64,000 nt of DNA from Patiria miniata (GCF_015706575.1 NW_024037058.1:6449806-6513805); one strand, 5' to 3'. Counted from the first letter of the stretch, positions 11,584 to 21,413 are shown. Program-made: numbers and translations. Notes: a model not told the origin generated them from the letters alone.

Positions 11584-12220
11584 TACGTAAACAACTAACA
11601 CTTTAGGCCACTTTTTTTTACATTTTGGATTACAGATCCACTGATTTAAAAAAAAAATTCTTTGCCAATTGAAAAAAACAAATTATACAATGTTTAGCCA
11701 ATTTTTAATTTTATATTTCCACCAACATGATATAAAGCAATTAGCATTGTTGAAAAAGAGTATGAAATTGACCATTTACAATATCACTACACAGCCTGAA
11801 AACCGTCAGTTTCTCTATTAAAAGTTTCTCCATCCACACAATGTCCGCGTTTTTCTAGAAATACAGCAGGCACATTGGCAACTTCCGTGGCTACAATGTA
11901 GCAATACGGAACAAAACTGTGCCCGGTGACGCGGATATTGCACGTTTATCCTGATCGCAACCCGTTCAAGATCGGACGACTTCTGTATATTTTTCTCTTT
12001 ATATTTCTTAGTTCAAGAAAAAACATTTTCTTTGTGAAGTTTGTGCCCCAGAGGATTTTTGAGAAGAAACATGAGTTGGAATTTCACTATCAAGTTTGAT
12101 TTTACCGGTTTGCGCAGGTGCAGTTTTGTAACCTATGAATGCTTATTACAACCATATCATCATTTGAAGTTTGAATACATGCAAATCCTAAAGCTTTCAA
12201 TTAATGTGCTTCATTTTCAG
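11584..12220. other. TRIM-B 5' intron
   Basis: Unique AT-rich DNA with a GC-richer stretch around 11850-11980. It ends in the acceptor TTCATTTTCAG at 12210-12220. No coding signal of its own is seen. Confidence 0.5.
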
Positions 12221-12266
12221 GTTAAAGGTCTGTCTACTCCTATCACATCAAGCCCAAATGGTGAAG

Positions 12267-12983
12267 ATGGCATCTAATGTTACAGCTCAATCAGTGTTGG
12301 AGAAGATTAGTGTGGATCATCTGGAATGCTCCATCTGTACCAACCATTTCAGGCAACCCAAACTGCTGGACTGTTTGCATAGTTTTTGCCTGCAATGCCT
12401 TCAAGAGCTCAGACAGAGCCAAGATCCTAGTGGCACAAAGCTGACATGTCCTCTGTGCATGTGTGAAACCATGTTGAAAGGGTCTGGGGTTGCTGATCTC
12501 CCTAATAACTTTGCATTCAGTGCCCTTGTGGAGGAAGTTACAATGCAGGAAAAGCTACTGGAAGGTCAAGGCTCAGACATCAAATGTCAAGCCTGTGATG
12601 AGGAGAATCAGGCTATTTCAAGATGCATGGACTGTGACCATTTCCTCTGTCAAGAATGTCAAAAGGCTCATGAACGTATGACTTTCATGAAATCTCATAA
12701 AATCTACACACTGGCTCAACTTCGATCAGGAGAGATTGTCTACAAGAGTAAACTAAGAGAAGACATTCCAAAATGTGGCAAGCATCCAGATGACATCAAA
12801 TGCTGGACACGCCACTGTGTGGGATATGACGTTTTTAACACCCAAGGGCTGCATTTTGCTTCGGGTGCTATGTACATGTATGGCCAACACATTACACACT
12901 GGGGCACAGGCTGCATTTTGCAATTGATGTGCAGTACACACATCACCCATAATGAACTAACTTTCGATGTGAGAAACCTTTAA
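12267..12983 (+). CDS. TRIM-B: truncated TRIM with a foreign C-terminal tail
   Basis: Open frame of 238 residues. Residues 1-175 are near-identical to the other TRIMs: RING ligands C21, C24, C36, H38, C41, C44, C61 and C64 are all present, then a complete B-box 1, then the first C and H of B-box 2. After HPD (codon ends at 12791) similarity stops abruptly. Residues 176-238 are read from unrelated DNA, and the coiled coil and propeller are missing. The ATG at 12267 has a strong context and follows an acceptor at 12219-12220; ATG 12258 in the same frame is a weaker alternative. The breakpoint lies about 220 bases before the second copy of block U, so it probably arose in the same rearrangement. 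It could be a pseudogene, or make a RING/B-box-only protein that cannot oligomerise normally. Expression is unknown. Confidence 0.75.
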   Translation: MASNVTAQSVLEKISVDHLECSICTNHFRQPKLLDCLHSFCLQCLQELRQSQDPSGTKLTCPLCMCETMLKGSGVADLPNNFAFSALVEEVTMQEKLLEGQGSDIKCQACDEENQAISRCMDCDHFLCQECQKAHERMTFMKSHKIYTLAQLRSGEIVYKSKLREDIPKCGKHPDDIKCWTRHCVGYDVFNTQGLHFASGAMYMYGQHITHWGTGCILQLMCSTHITHNELTFDVRNL

Positions 12984-13011
12984 AAGGATTATTTACATGT
13001 TTTTGTTTACT

Positions 13012-13446
13012 TTGCAAGGTTGACACCAAAAGAAACAATGCTTCTTTGGGAATATCTGTTACTTTAAAAGCATTTTTTTTTTTAACTTATCTAAAGTCAT
13101 CACAAATATCTCAAATTGCGATCCCATATCAAATGTCTGAATTGTAATTATTTATGCACAGTATAGACACTGTTTACAGTCTTCAAATAATCATGAAAAT
13201 TCCTTTAGAAATGTGAAAAGAACATTATGTGTATAAGATACCATACAATGCTGTATTTAGGTTTAAAGATTTCCAAATGGGACTGACAGGAATAACTAAC
13301 TTATAATGTTCTATATGTTGTATTGTAATGGTGTCATACATACATTGGCATATATTCCCTTTGCTATATAAATTTCATACAAATGTACAAACATGTACAT
13401 GTAGGCCTATACAGTTCAACATATCACATATGTGTTGAATTCATAT
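13012..13446 (+). repeat. Second copy of block U, left part
   Basis: Matches 10520-11036, for example GGGACTGACAGGAATAACTA and ATACCATACAATGCTGTATT in both, with many small differences. It stops at the LINE target site. Confidence 0.85.
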
Positions 13447-13458
13447 TTCCGCTTCAGT
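13447..13458. repeat. LINE target-site duplication, left copy
   Basis: TTCCGCTTCAGT, identical to 16632-16643 and present once in the uninterrupted paralog at 11037-11048. Confidence 0.93.
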
Positions 13459-16400
13459 CTTCTTCTTGCGTGTGAAAACCAAAACAAAGAGGTAGTTAGA
13501 TCTCTGGGTGCTTGCTGAGAAGCCACTCTCGGGTTGCTGCATCAACATCAACATCGATCAGGCCTTGGTACTCATTTGGGGGGCGATAGAGGGGGCACTC
13601 GGAGATGATGTGGTCAGCAGTCTGCTGCTCCGCTCCACATTCGCAGGCTGGGCTCTGGGATAGGCCCCACCTCCACATGTCAGCATTGAAACGCCCGACT
13701 CCGGTGCGGAGCCTGTTTAGTTTAACCCATGCCTGTCGTGGGAGATCAGATCCTGGGCAACTTCTGGATGGTACAGGAATGTATCTATGCAGATGGTTAG
13801 GGGATGACTGCCACTTCTGTGTCCACATCCTGGCCATCCAGTGGGCCTTTGACTCAGTGGGTTGGAAAGTTGACAATAGATCCTTTCCACTTGAGGCAAA
13901 GGGGCGCCGGGATTTGAGTCTGGGTTGTGTCTGTTCCCTGCTGATAGCTTGGTGGAGGAGGTGATCTGGATCCATGGCGCGTCGGGCCAGCGCCATGCTT
14001 GCTGCATGCCTACGGAGCTCAGCTGGTGGGATGCCTGCAAGCACAGGGAGCTGCTCAACTGGTGTAGGTTGTAAGCATCCAGTGATTGTGCGCAGGGTGC
14101 AGCTAAGGCTCACATCTACCAGGCTGGTGTGTCTGCTCCTACTCCATGCTGGTGCACAATACTCAGCCGGCGCGTACACAAGTGCCAGGGCAGAGGTGCG
14201 GAGTGTTGATGGACTTGCTCCCCATCCTGTGCCCACGAGTTTACGGATGAGAGCACTGCGTGCCATGACCTTGTCTCGGAGTCCGGCAAGATGTTGTCGG
14301 TAGGAGAGTGTCCTATCCAGCTTGACACCAAGATATGTGGTTGTTGTCTGGAAGTCCAAGCGCCTCTTGTTGATGTACACATCCAGCTCACGTTTTGCTT
14401 CCTTGTTGTTCAGATGGAAGGCTGTAGAGACTGTCTTACCCTCACTCAGCTTCAGTCGCCACTGTCTCAGGTATAGGGCCAAGGTGCTCATGTCCTGGCT
14501 CAGGATGCTTTCAATCATCTTCCGCTCTCTGTGTGTTGTCAGGATGGCCAGGTCGTCGGCATATCCGTACTTCTTAGAGATTGTATCAGGGAGGTCATGG
14601 ATGTACACGTTGAACAGCATTGGAGCCAGGACGGATCCCTGTGGAACGCCATTTTTGAGCCGGCGTGGTCTACTTTGTTGCCCGTCGCTGGTCTTGAGCA
14701 CGAAGCTGCGGTTTGAGATCAGCTCCACAATAAAGTGTACCATCTGTCTGTCTGGCAGCATCCGTAGAAGTTTTAAAGTCAACCCACGGTGCCATACAGT
14801 GTCATACGCGGCGGTCAGGTCTATGAGTACAGCCCCAGCTGTCTCTTTGGCCTCGAAGCAATCCTCGATGTCCTGGGTGAGCAGGGTTACCTGATCCACG
14901 GTGGATCGTCCTTTGCGGAAGCCAGCCTGTTCTCGGGGCAGCTGGGGATCAATGATGGGATTGATGCGTCCGTGAATCATCCTTTCAAGCAGCTTGTATG
15001 GAACACACAGGAGTGAAATAGGCCTGTAGCTTTTAGGGTCGTCCCTGGGCTTGTTAGGTTTTGGGAGGGCGATGACAGTTGCCTTGCGCCAGATTTTGGG
15101 GATTTTGCATCTTTCCATCGAGGTGGACAAGTATCGACGTAACCACTCGGTTGCAGCATCTCCTGCATGTAAGAGGAACTCTGGGTGGATATCGTCTGGT
15201 CCTGGGGCCTTACCCGCCTTCATTGACTTCAGTGCTTCGACCAGTTCTTCTGTGGTGAAGGGGTTGGTGATGTTCACGTCCCCACCGTCAACCTTCCATA
15301 GCTCAGCAACTTCCTTTCTGACCTGTCTTGAGAAGTTTCGGTCTGGGTTGGTAAAACGACCATTCTGAAGTAGTTGCGATGCAATTGCATTAGCACTCAC
15401 GGGGCATTTGTCAGGTTTAGATGTGTTCCTTCCTGTGAGGCGGTTGATGGTGTGCCAGGCTTTTCGGCTGGAGTGTGTGATGTCAATGGATTCAACTGTC
15501 TCTGTCCAACGATCTTGGCGTTTCTCATCCAGGCGCTTCATCAGGATGTTGGCTTTGGCATCAGATCCCTCTTTGGATGTAGCAGCTGTGTGATCTTCGT
15601 ACAGCTTCTGGCATTCTTCGTCCCAGCATGGGATGTAGTTCCTCTGGTATCCACGGGGGACTGACTGCTTGGCTGCGTTGGTGAGCATGTTACAGTATGC
15701 CTTGTATGAGGTATCCAGGTCTGTGCTGTCCGGTGGTGGGAGGTTCTGGTTGGCTTGGTTGGTGAGCAATTTGAACCTGTCCCAGTCAGCTTTTCGAAAG
15801 TTCCATCGTCTCACTGGTTTGCTTGAGGTAGGAGCAACGAGTGGTACCGGTGTGACGAGTGATGGTCGGTGTTGGGACCTTGGGAATTTCTCCAGCACTC
15901 GGCGAACCAGGGGTGGTTGGACTTTTGTGCTGCTAGCAAAAGCTAGGTCTGGGTTCGAACCTGAATTCCACCGGGCAGAGTGGAAGCTAGCGGGCTCCTT
16001 TGGGTTGTATAGGAGAGTCAGGTTGTTGGCAGATGCCCATTCTACAAGACAAGTTCCGTCATTGTTGGATCTGGAGTAGCCCCATTCAGTGTGGTGGCAG
16101 TTGAAATCGCCGGCGCAGATGCAGGGGTGAGTGACGGCTGGTAGGGATGCTTTGGTCAGGCGTGTTGGGGGTGGCTTGTACACGTTAATGATAGTTACAT
16201 CCTGAGCCTTCACGGCCAGCCATTCCAGTTCGGAGTCATCTGCGGACTGTGCCTCCAGGGACCACTCTGTGTCCTGTCTGACAAAGGTGGCCAGGCCGTG
16301 GTGTTTGTTCAAGATGTGTGCAGCTAGTGTGAATTCGGGAATTGTTAGTTTCTCCGTCATTTCACAGTGTGTTTCTTGCAGCAAAATAACAGAGGCTTTG

Positions 16401-16631
16401 TTGGTATATGCAAGCTGTTCAATGATGGTAAGTTTGGCGGTGGTGAGACCCTCGACGTTCAACTGCAGTATTGCGGCACCCTCGCCTTCGACGACTGCTG
16501 CCGCCCGCTCGGGGCCGCGGACCTGAGTTTCCATCCTACGTTTGGTTTGGTTTCGTGTCATCGGCATTAGTCTCCAGAAACAAGTTCAGGATTACAGAGA
16601 AGACCACGAGAAGGTTGCCGATATCTTCCCC
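13459..16631 (-). mobile_element. Non-LTR retrotransposon (LINE), 3173 bp, minus strand
   Basis: The insertion is defined to the base by its 12-bp target duplications and by the paralogous empty site at 11037-11048. Reading on the minus strand, a 64-base leader starts GGGGAAGATATCGGC, one long frame follows, and the 3' UTR is only about 37 bases and ends in AAGAAGAAG rather than poly(A). No ORF1 is present. It is either a single-ORF lineage or a copy truncated just before ORF2. The reverse transcriptase motifs are of the Jockey/CR1/I type, not RTE, although size and compactness are RTE-like. The clade is left open. Confidence 0.9.
13496..16567 (-). CDS. LINE endonuclease / reverse transcriptase polyprotein
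   Basis: An uninterrupted frame of 1023 residues beginning MPMTRNQTKRR. It would nick target DNA and prime reverse transcription of its own RNA. An APE-type endonuclease occupies about residues 32-240 (LQETH at 63-67, GDFN at 153-156, then a late SGSNPDLAF motif). Reverse transcriptase covers about 440-720, with GFRKGRSTVDQV, LIDLTAAYDTVW, GVPQGSVLAPMLFN and the catalytic YADD near residue 670. A C-terminal cysteine-histidine motif (CEC, then H and C, about 975-990) matches that of Jockey and I group proteins. There is no RNase H. All catalytic landmarks that can be judged by eye are intact, which fits a young and possibly active copy. Long open frames on the opposite strand are shadows of this one. 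Confidence 0.92.
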   Translation of the reverse strand: MPMTRNQTKRRMETQVRGPERAAAVVEGEGAAILQLNVEGLTTAKLTIIEQLAYTNKASVILLQETHCEMTEKLTIPEFTLAAHILNKHHGLATFVRQDTEWSLEAQSADDSELEWLAVKAQDVTIINVYKPPPTRLTKASLPAVTHPCICAGDFNCHHTEWGYSRSNNDGTCLVEWASANNLTLLYNPKEPASFHSARWNSGSNPDLAFASSTKVQPPLVRRVLEKFPRSQHRPSLVTPVPLVAPTSSKPVRRWNFRKADWDRFKLLTNQANQNLPPPDSTDLDTSYKAYCNMLTNAAKQSVPRGYQRNYIPCWDEECQKLYEDHTAATSKEGSDAKANILMKRLDEKRQDRWTETVESIDITHSSRKAWHTINRLTGRNTSKPDKCPVSANAIASQLLQNGRFTNPDRNFSRQVRKEVAELWKVDGGDVNITNPFTTEELVEALKSMKAGKAPGPDDIHPEFLLHAGDAATEWLRRYLSTSMERCKIPKIWRKATVIALPKPNKPRDDPKSYRPISLLCVPYKLLERMIHGRINPIIDPQLPREQAGFRKGRSTVDQVTLLTQDIEDCFEAKETAGAVLIDLTAAYDTVWHRGLTLKLLRMLPDRQMVHFIVELISNRSFVLKTSDGQQSRPRRLKNGVPQGSVLAPMLFNVYIHDLPDTISKKYGYADDLAILTTHRERKMIESILSQDMSTLALYLRQWRLKLSEGKTVSTAFHLNNKEAKRELDVYINKRRLDFQTTTTYLGVKLDRTLSYRQHLAGLRDKVMARSALIRKLVGTGWGASPSTLRTSALALVYAPAEYCAPAWSRSRHTSLVDVSLSCTLRTITGCLQPTPVEQLPVLAGIPPAELRRHAASMALARRAMDPDHLLHQAISREQTQPRLKSRRPFASSGKDLLSTFQPTESKAHWMARMWTQKWQSSPNHLHRYIPVPSRSCPGSDLPRQAWVKLNRLRTGVGRFNADMWRWGLSQSPACECGAEQQTADHIISECPLYRPPNEYQGLIDVDVDAATREWLLSKHPEI

Positions 16632-16643
16632 TTCCGCTTCAGT
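16632..16643. repeat. LINE target-site duplication, right copy
   Basis: TTCCGCTTCAGT, identical to 13447-13458. Block U resumes directly after it. Confidence 0.93.
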
Positions 16644-16786
16644 GTAACACAATGACTGGAACAGGCCCTTGGTAAATCTATTGTTACCAGAAACTGGGCC
16701 TTTGAAAGGGTTCACAAAATAACAATACCTGTTGACTAGGCAATGCAAGTTCAACTGTGTGACCTGTGATCCACTGCAGTCTGGTG

Positions 16787-16939
16787 TATTTATAGAATTG
16801 GGAATTTACAGGCAGTGAGCAATGCCACACCCTACAGACATTCCAGTCAATCCTGAGAGTGAGAATCCACCAAATAGTCCACCAGTTTCTTCATCAAACA
16901 GCCAAATTGATTGCAGAAATATCTTCTGACATCATTCAG
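16787..16939 (+). promoter_or_regulatory. Duplicated TATA box and first exon, probably TRIM-C
   Basis: Copy of the TRIM-B start region: TATTTATAG at 16787-16795, then an exon ending ATCATTCAG at 16939 and the donor GTATGT. TRIM-C is the next gene downstream on the same strand, and its acceptor is at 29816-29817. If joined, the intron would be nearly 13 kb, of which 10.26 kb is a later insertion. The link to TRIM-C is inference. Confidence 0.4.
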
Positions 16940-17287
16940 GTATGTTTAGTTGAGAATAAGCTTGACAAATGTACCCACAATTGACATAGGAATCTGTGCA
17001 GACATTTGACTAGCAATTTGTACTTCAGTTTCCTTCTGTGATGCACCATGAGCAGTTTGTTAAACCAGTCTGAAGAAGTTCATGAAAGCACAAAATGAGA
17101 AAACTGAACTACAGTATCAATGGATAAGTCCTATTTTTCAGTTCATATATAAGTGTAACTTGTTTATATATATACAGTGTATATGTTCCTCCAAACTGGA
17201 GTGGTGGGTCCTGCTTGTGTCTTACTTAGTCTGCTTGAAGTCATTTGATTTTCTGCTAAAAGTGTCTTTATAAAGATCCATTATTTT

Positions 17288-17460
17288 CACTGTGTTGGTT
17301 TCACAGGTTTTAGTCTTGGTCTTTGATTTTAGGTTTTAGTCTTAAGTTGATTTTTAGTTTTAAGTCTCAGTTTCTTGATTTTAGGTTTTAACTTGGTTTG
17401 TAGGTTTATTTGAGTTTTTTTCAGGTTTTAGTCTTGATTTTTGTGGTTTTTGGTTTTATA
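17288..17460 (+). repeat. T-rich degenerate minisatellite
   Basis: Repeats of a GGTTTTAGTCTTG / GATTTTAGGTTTTAG-like word over about 170 bases. Strongly strand-asymmetric (T and G against A and C). No gene is seen. Confidence 0.6.
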
Positions 17461-17689
17461 ATTAAGTGGTCATTTTGGTTTTCTTTGGAATTTCTTGTAA
17501 ATAAATTCTTGTTGTCCTTTTTGGTTTGAAATCTAGAATTTGTCTCCTGTCTCTATCAAATCAATTTCCTCGCGACTTTTCCTTTCAAAGATCCTGAGTT
17601 TAGTTTAGTTTCATTAGTTAATCCCCATTGAATCTTTAGTTTTTGCAAGTTCCCCCATAGTGTGCCATTTTTCCAGGTTACACGTATGT

Positions 17690-18156
17690 AAAGTATTGGA
17701 AATTAAGGCGGATCTGTAATGTCAGAATCATATAGTGTGATGGATAACCTAATTGTACTCATAACAGAAATAAGTGGCTCATTGTTTGAACTTACTGTTA
17801 CAAGAACAATCTAAGATTGGCACAGGGTTTCTTTACTGACAAAAAAAATCAAAAGTGAATTGATGATGATTTTTTTAAAACAAAATAGTAAACGTTTTCT
17901 TTCAAAGAATAAGGTATTTTTCTAGCAACTGTACGATTTCAAATACAGGCCAGTTAAAATACCTAAGACATTATTTTATGTTATGTGAACTGTCTGTTCC
18001 GATCTGTTTCATTCAGAGCTGTAGTCCTCATGAAGTCAATCACAAGTCATTCGTTGTTAGGGAAAATCATAAACTAATTAAACTATGTCACAGACATTCT
18101 TTGTCAATGAAAACCTGTTACTTGTCACCCTAAGTGGCACTGACTTGTAATAAATA
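17690..18156 (+). repeat. TRIM 5'-intron block V, left of the 10-kb insertion
   Basis: Resembles sequence upstream of TRIM-D: 17700-17850 resembles 52530-52650 and 54940-55060, and 18000-18150 resembles 55750-55925. The matching continuation is not here but at 28415 onward, so the two halves flank a single large insertion. Confidence 0.65.
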
Positions 18157-18185
18157 CATTACGAATTTCTCCCATTTAAACGAAT

Positions 18186-18209
18186 CCGAGTTAGACCTTT
18201 CTAACTCGG
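18186..18209. repeat. Subterminal hairpin of the 10-kb insertion
   Basis: CCGAGTTAGA and TCTAACTCGG are perfect 10-bp arms around a 4-base loop, six bases inside the terminal inverted repeat. There is no matching hairpin at the right end. Confidence 0.8.
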
Positions 18210-18559
18210 AAAGAAAACATCCATTCCTAAGTGACAGCTCCCCCCAATGGACATAAATTTAATACCCCCTTGTGGCGGTCAGCCCAAGAATATATGGCCT
18301 ATTGACCTCTATAGGTACATCATTATGCCACGTGGGTAACGAGTAATTGACTGATTTGTTTCATCCACTAATGGTAGTGGTCACTACAGCAAACCACCAG
18401 CTTTTATGTGTAGGATTATAAAAATTGACTAGAAAACCTTGAAGACAAAACGGGCAAGAAAATTCTCTGTTGGAAGTCGGGTTCAGGCGATTGATGAGTT
18501 AGAAAGATGGTGTGCTGCTAAGGTACATTGTCAGAGATGATAATGATAGGGGTCATCTT

Positions 18560-18650
18560 GTGAGTTTTACGGGATATATCCTGGAGAGGATATCTGGGTG
18601 GATGAAGATTCGATTAGACATCCAATACTTCACTATGAAGAGCAACAGAG
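18560..18650 (+). pseudogene. Exon-like remnant, unrecognised
   Basis: The frame starting near 18560 reads FYGIYPGEDIWVDEDSIRHP and on to EEQQRR, ending at a consensus donor (GAC before GTAAGT). Stop codons close the frame just upstream, and a second frame through the same bases is also open. The composition looks coding, but no family is recognised. It may be part of the insertion's own gene or a captured host exon. Confidence 0.3.
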
Positions 18651-19369
18651 ACGTAAGTAACATGTTGAAAAATAACATCCCATACATTAATTAGTTGTAG
18701 GCATATCAACAAACTGAAAATGAGTGGATATTTCACCCCTTCTCATATACTCAATCAACTTGATTGGAAAATAAATATCTAATCAACAAAAGGATACTTG
18801 AAATTCGTGAATACCAACAATTAACATCTGTCGCAGAGTTCACGATGAACGATCTTATATGTACCGTACCAAAAGAAAAAACCAATTTGTTAGGATCAGT
18901 ACAATGGCATCATTTTATTTATTTACTAGTAGGCCTAAGCAACATTTTGCATAATGGATAAATATTTCCTGTGAAATTTGTTGTGATACAGAATTATTAC
19001 ATGTATTTTCTTTATCAGAACAACATATAGGCTATGAAACCCCAATAAACCTAATAGAAAAATATTGGAAGTTGTCCCGTATTGGTCAATTATGATCATG
19101 TACATGAATATCACAAAATGCCATTTTGAAGCAAGGTTAACAATAATATGACATTTTATGTTTGTATCTAGACCTTTCTGGCAGAACAAGGTTAACCAAA
19201 CATCTCAGTGCATGAATACATGTACACCAATATTCCCCAATAAATACAAAAAAAACATACACCCCTACTATTCGGTGAACATACAGCTTTACGTTTGAAT
19301 ATTTTGCTTTTGGGTGAATGTTATCCTGATGTCAATAATTATCATCATTACAGAAAGCTGCAGGCAAGC

Positions 19370-19475
19370 CTCCACCAAAAGAAGACAGTGTAAGACTAAG
19401 AGGAAACAATTGCAGTTTTTGAGAGAGTGCCAGCAAGACGATCTGGTTGAAACAGTTGATGGCAGGATGTTTTGA
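19370..19475 (+). pseudogene. Lysine/arginine-rich exon-like frame, unrecognised
   Basis: The plus frame reads SCRQASTKRRQCKTKRKQLQ and continues FLRECQQDDLVETVDGRMF to a stop. A basic stretch followed by an acidic one gives it a protein-like look. No homology is recognised, and the region has neither a start nor clear splice sites of its own. Confidence 0.2.
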
Positions 19476-19677
19476 GGAATGGCAATATTCAAACAGTGGA
19501 TCCCCTCAAATAGCTTATTTTCCTGCAAGACGGAGCTGCAGTAAGCCTTGATAACATTTCATTGCTAGGTAAAGATTACTCAGACCAATTTTTGTAATGA
19601 ATCAAGAGACAGTAAACTAATGGCAAGTTGACTCTGTAACAGTAATGATTAATTGAGTGATTGTTACATGGTATACA

Positions 19678-19864
19678 GATTTTTAAGGCAACACTATTGG
19701 GACAGTCAACAAAAATGTACCATGCATGTCCTTGTCAATGAGCAAGCAAAAATCAATTCCAAGAAATTTCCAGATATTGTAAGATATTCGGTTGCAGAAA
19801 ACAAATTCATCCTTGATGCATTATTGAAAGCAAACGATTGCATGCCGGACCTAACAAAGTACTA
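19678..19864 (+). pseudogene. Exon-like 61-residue frame, unrecognised
   Basis: After a plausible acceptor (ATGGTATACAG) the frame reads FLRQHYWDSQQKCTMHV and continues to NDCMPDLTKY and a stop. Codon use looks coding and nothing similar is found elsewhere in the window. With the frames at 18.56, 19.37 and 20.10 kb it may represent a decayed gene carried by the 10-kb insertion. Function unknown. Confidence 0.3.
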
Positions 19865-19965
19865 AGGAAAAATTAATCAGCAACCAACACTTCGTGACAA
19901 ACATATCTGTAAGAAAACACGTATGATAAGTCTCATTAAAAAAAACCAAAGAAAGTACATGTAAA

Positions 19966-20079
19966 TTAAAACAGTCTCAGACTGTTTTAAATTTGCGTAA
20001 AATAAAATATTTTTTTTCAACATTAAGATTGTAAGGCTTACAATCTTAATGTAAAAAAGTATTTTATTTTACGCAAATT
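19966..20079. repeat. Two adjoining near-perfect hairpins
   Basis: The first has perfect 12-bp arms TTAAAACAGTCT (19966-19977) and AGACTGTTTTAA (19979-19990) around a single C. The second runs from about 19990 to 20079, with arms of about 45 bases around one G at 20036; the inner 15 pairs are perfect. Such long perfect arms suggest a foldback or MITE insertion, or a structured RNA. Confidence 0.85.
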
Positions 20080-20104
20080 CAAAAAGAAAACATCATTTAA
20101 GTAC

Positions 20105-20296
20105 TCACAAGGTTTCATTCCCTGAACAAGCAAAGTTATTTCTGCAAAGAGTATTTAGGGCTGTCTAATATTGAAGAACACAAATATCTGGAAATGTGGA
20201 AAGCGAAGAAGTGGCTGAGCATCGAACAGAAAAAGCAAACAACTACAGTGGACGATTACAACTCTGCTGTTGCTCATTTATACAAAACTCTTTAAT
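20105..20296 (+). pseudogene. Exon-like 63-residue frame with stop, unrecognised
   Basis: The plus frame reads VLTRFHSLNKQSYFCKEYLG, then LSNIEEHKYLEMWKAKKWLS, and closes with HLYKTL and a stop. Charged, helical and tryptophan-containing, it reads like a protein C-terminus. It starts directly after an in-frame stop and has no ATG at its head. No family is recognised. Confidence 0.3.
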
Positions 20297-20299
20297 TTA

Positions 20300-20945
20300 A
20301 AATTCTGAACAACGAATAGTTTCATTGTAATTAACATTTGGAATTATACGTCATAAAGCCTGATCTTTTGAAAAGGACAGAGATCGGAATGCATCTTTAA
20401 ACAAAAATCATATAGGTCAGTTCCAACCAAGTATTTTTTTTTATAACACCGATTAATCAACAGTCTACAGATGGTATTACTTTCTGAGTTTCAGGGCTAG
20501 CTGTCATGGAATTAACATGTGCCTTATACATGTACTTATCCAAAGAGATTTTCCGTTTGAAATTTCGCAGGATATTTAAAATGCAATAATTATGATTTTG
20601 TTGCTTGGGGTAGTGCAAGTGTAAATTGTTTATACAGACTTCTTGTTCTACAGAAAAGGCCCTTTTGAATCGTACCGTTGATTGTACTCATTCTAGCGAA
20701 GTATTTCACAAATGCAAGACTCTTAAGTCAGTGATTTATATTGCTTGGGCTTGGAAGTTTTATGAATCAATTTATTTTTCTTGAATTGATGTACTTTGTT
20801 TTAGAGTATCTTTACAATTAATTTTCTGAACATTATATTTTGTATATAATTTTCATTATATACAGAGAATCTGGTGATTGTCTTTTCCCCATGTAGCTCA
20901 GACACTTAGTCATCATAGCGTCATATAGCCTAAGTTGCTGTAGAT
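20300..20945. other. AT-rich non-coding stretch
   Basis: Nothing recognisable was seen. It lies inside the 10-kb insertion. Confidence 0.4.
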
Positions 20946-20949
20946 TTAA

Positions 20950-21409
20950 CCCATAAAAGGGCCGGGTTATTTTGACCATATCTCAGCCGGGGGCGGAATC
21001 CGCCCCCCCCCCCAAAGATCTCAGCCATCGAGTGACAACATGTTTTGAAACTCAGTACATGCATAGAGAAACTCTTCCTAAACATACCCAAGAAATTTCA
21101 TGACTATAGGTTGCTAAGTTTTGGAATTATGGCTAATTAATTATTCTTATGTACGAATGGAAATTGTGCTCTGTGTACATGACGTAATAAACTATATCGG
21201 AAAATTAAGTTTTCACGGCGCCTAGCGCCGGAAAGTTTTTCGCTACGCGGCAATCCGTGGTCTGATTTTTTATGTTTTTGGTATCAAAAGATACGCAAAG
21301 CTCGAGGCTAAAAAGTCATAACAGCTCGGGTTGCGAAAACAAATTTGTTGAGGCTATCGCGGAAAATGTTGAGGGGGGGGGGCGGATTCCGCCCCCGGCC
21401 CTCTTAGGG
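20950..21409 (+). mobile_element. piggyBac-like MITE (460 bp), copy 1
   Basis: Flanked by TTAA at 20946-20949 and 21410-21413. The ends are inverted repeats: left CCCATAAAAGGGCCGGG, right (reverse complement) CCCTAAGAGGGCCGGGG. TTAA targets with CCC-starting termini are the piggyBac pattern. C and G runs lie near both ends. A reverse-oriented copy is at 29036-29460. Confidence 0.82.
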
Positions 21410-21413
21410 TTAA

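Noticed and set aside
14322-14894. 190-codon plus-strand open frame
   Set aside because: It is the antisense shadow of the LINE reverse transcriptase frame.
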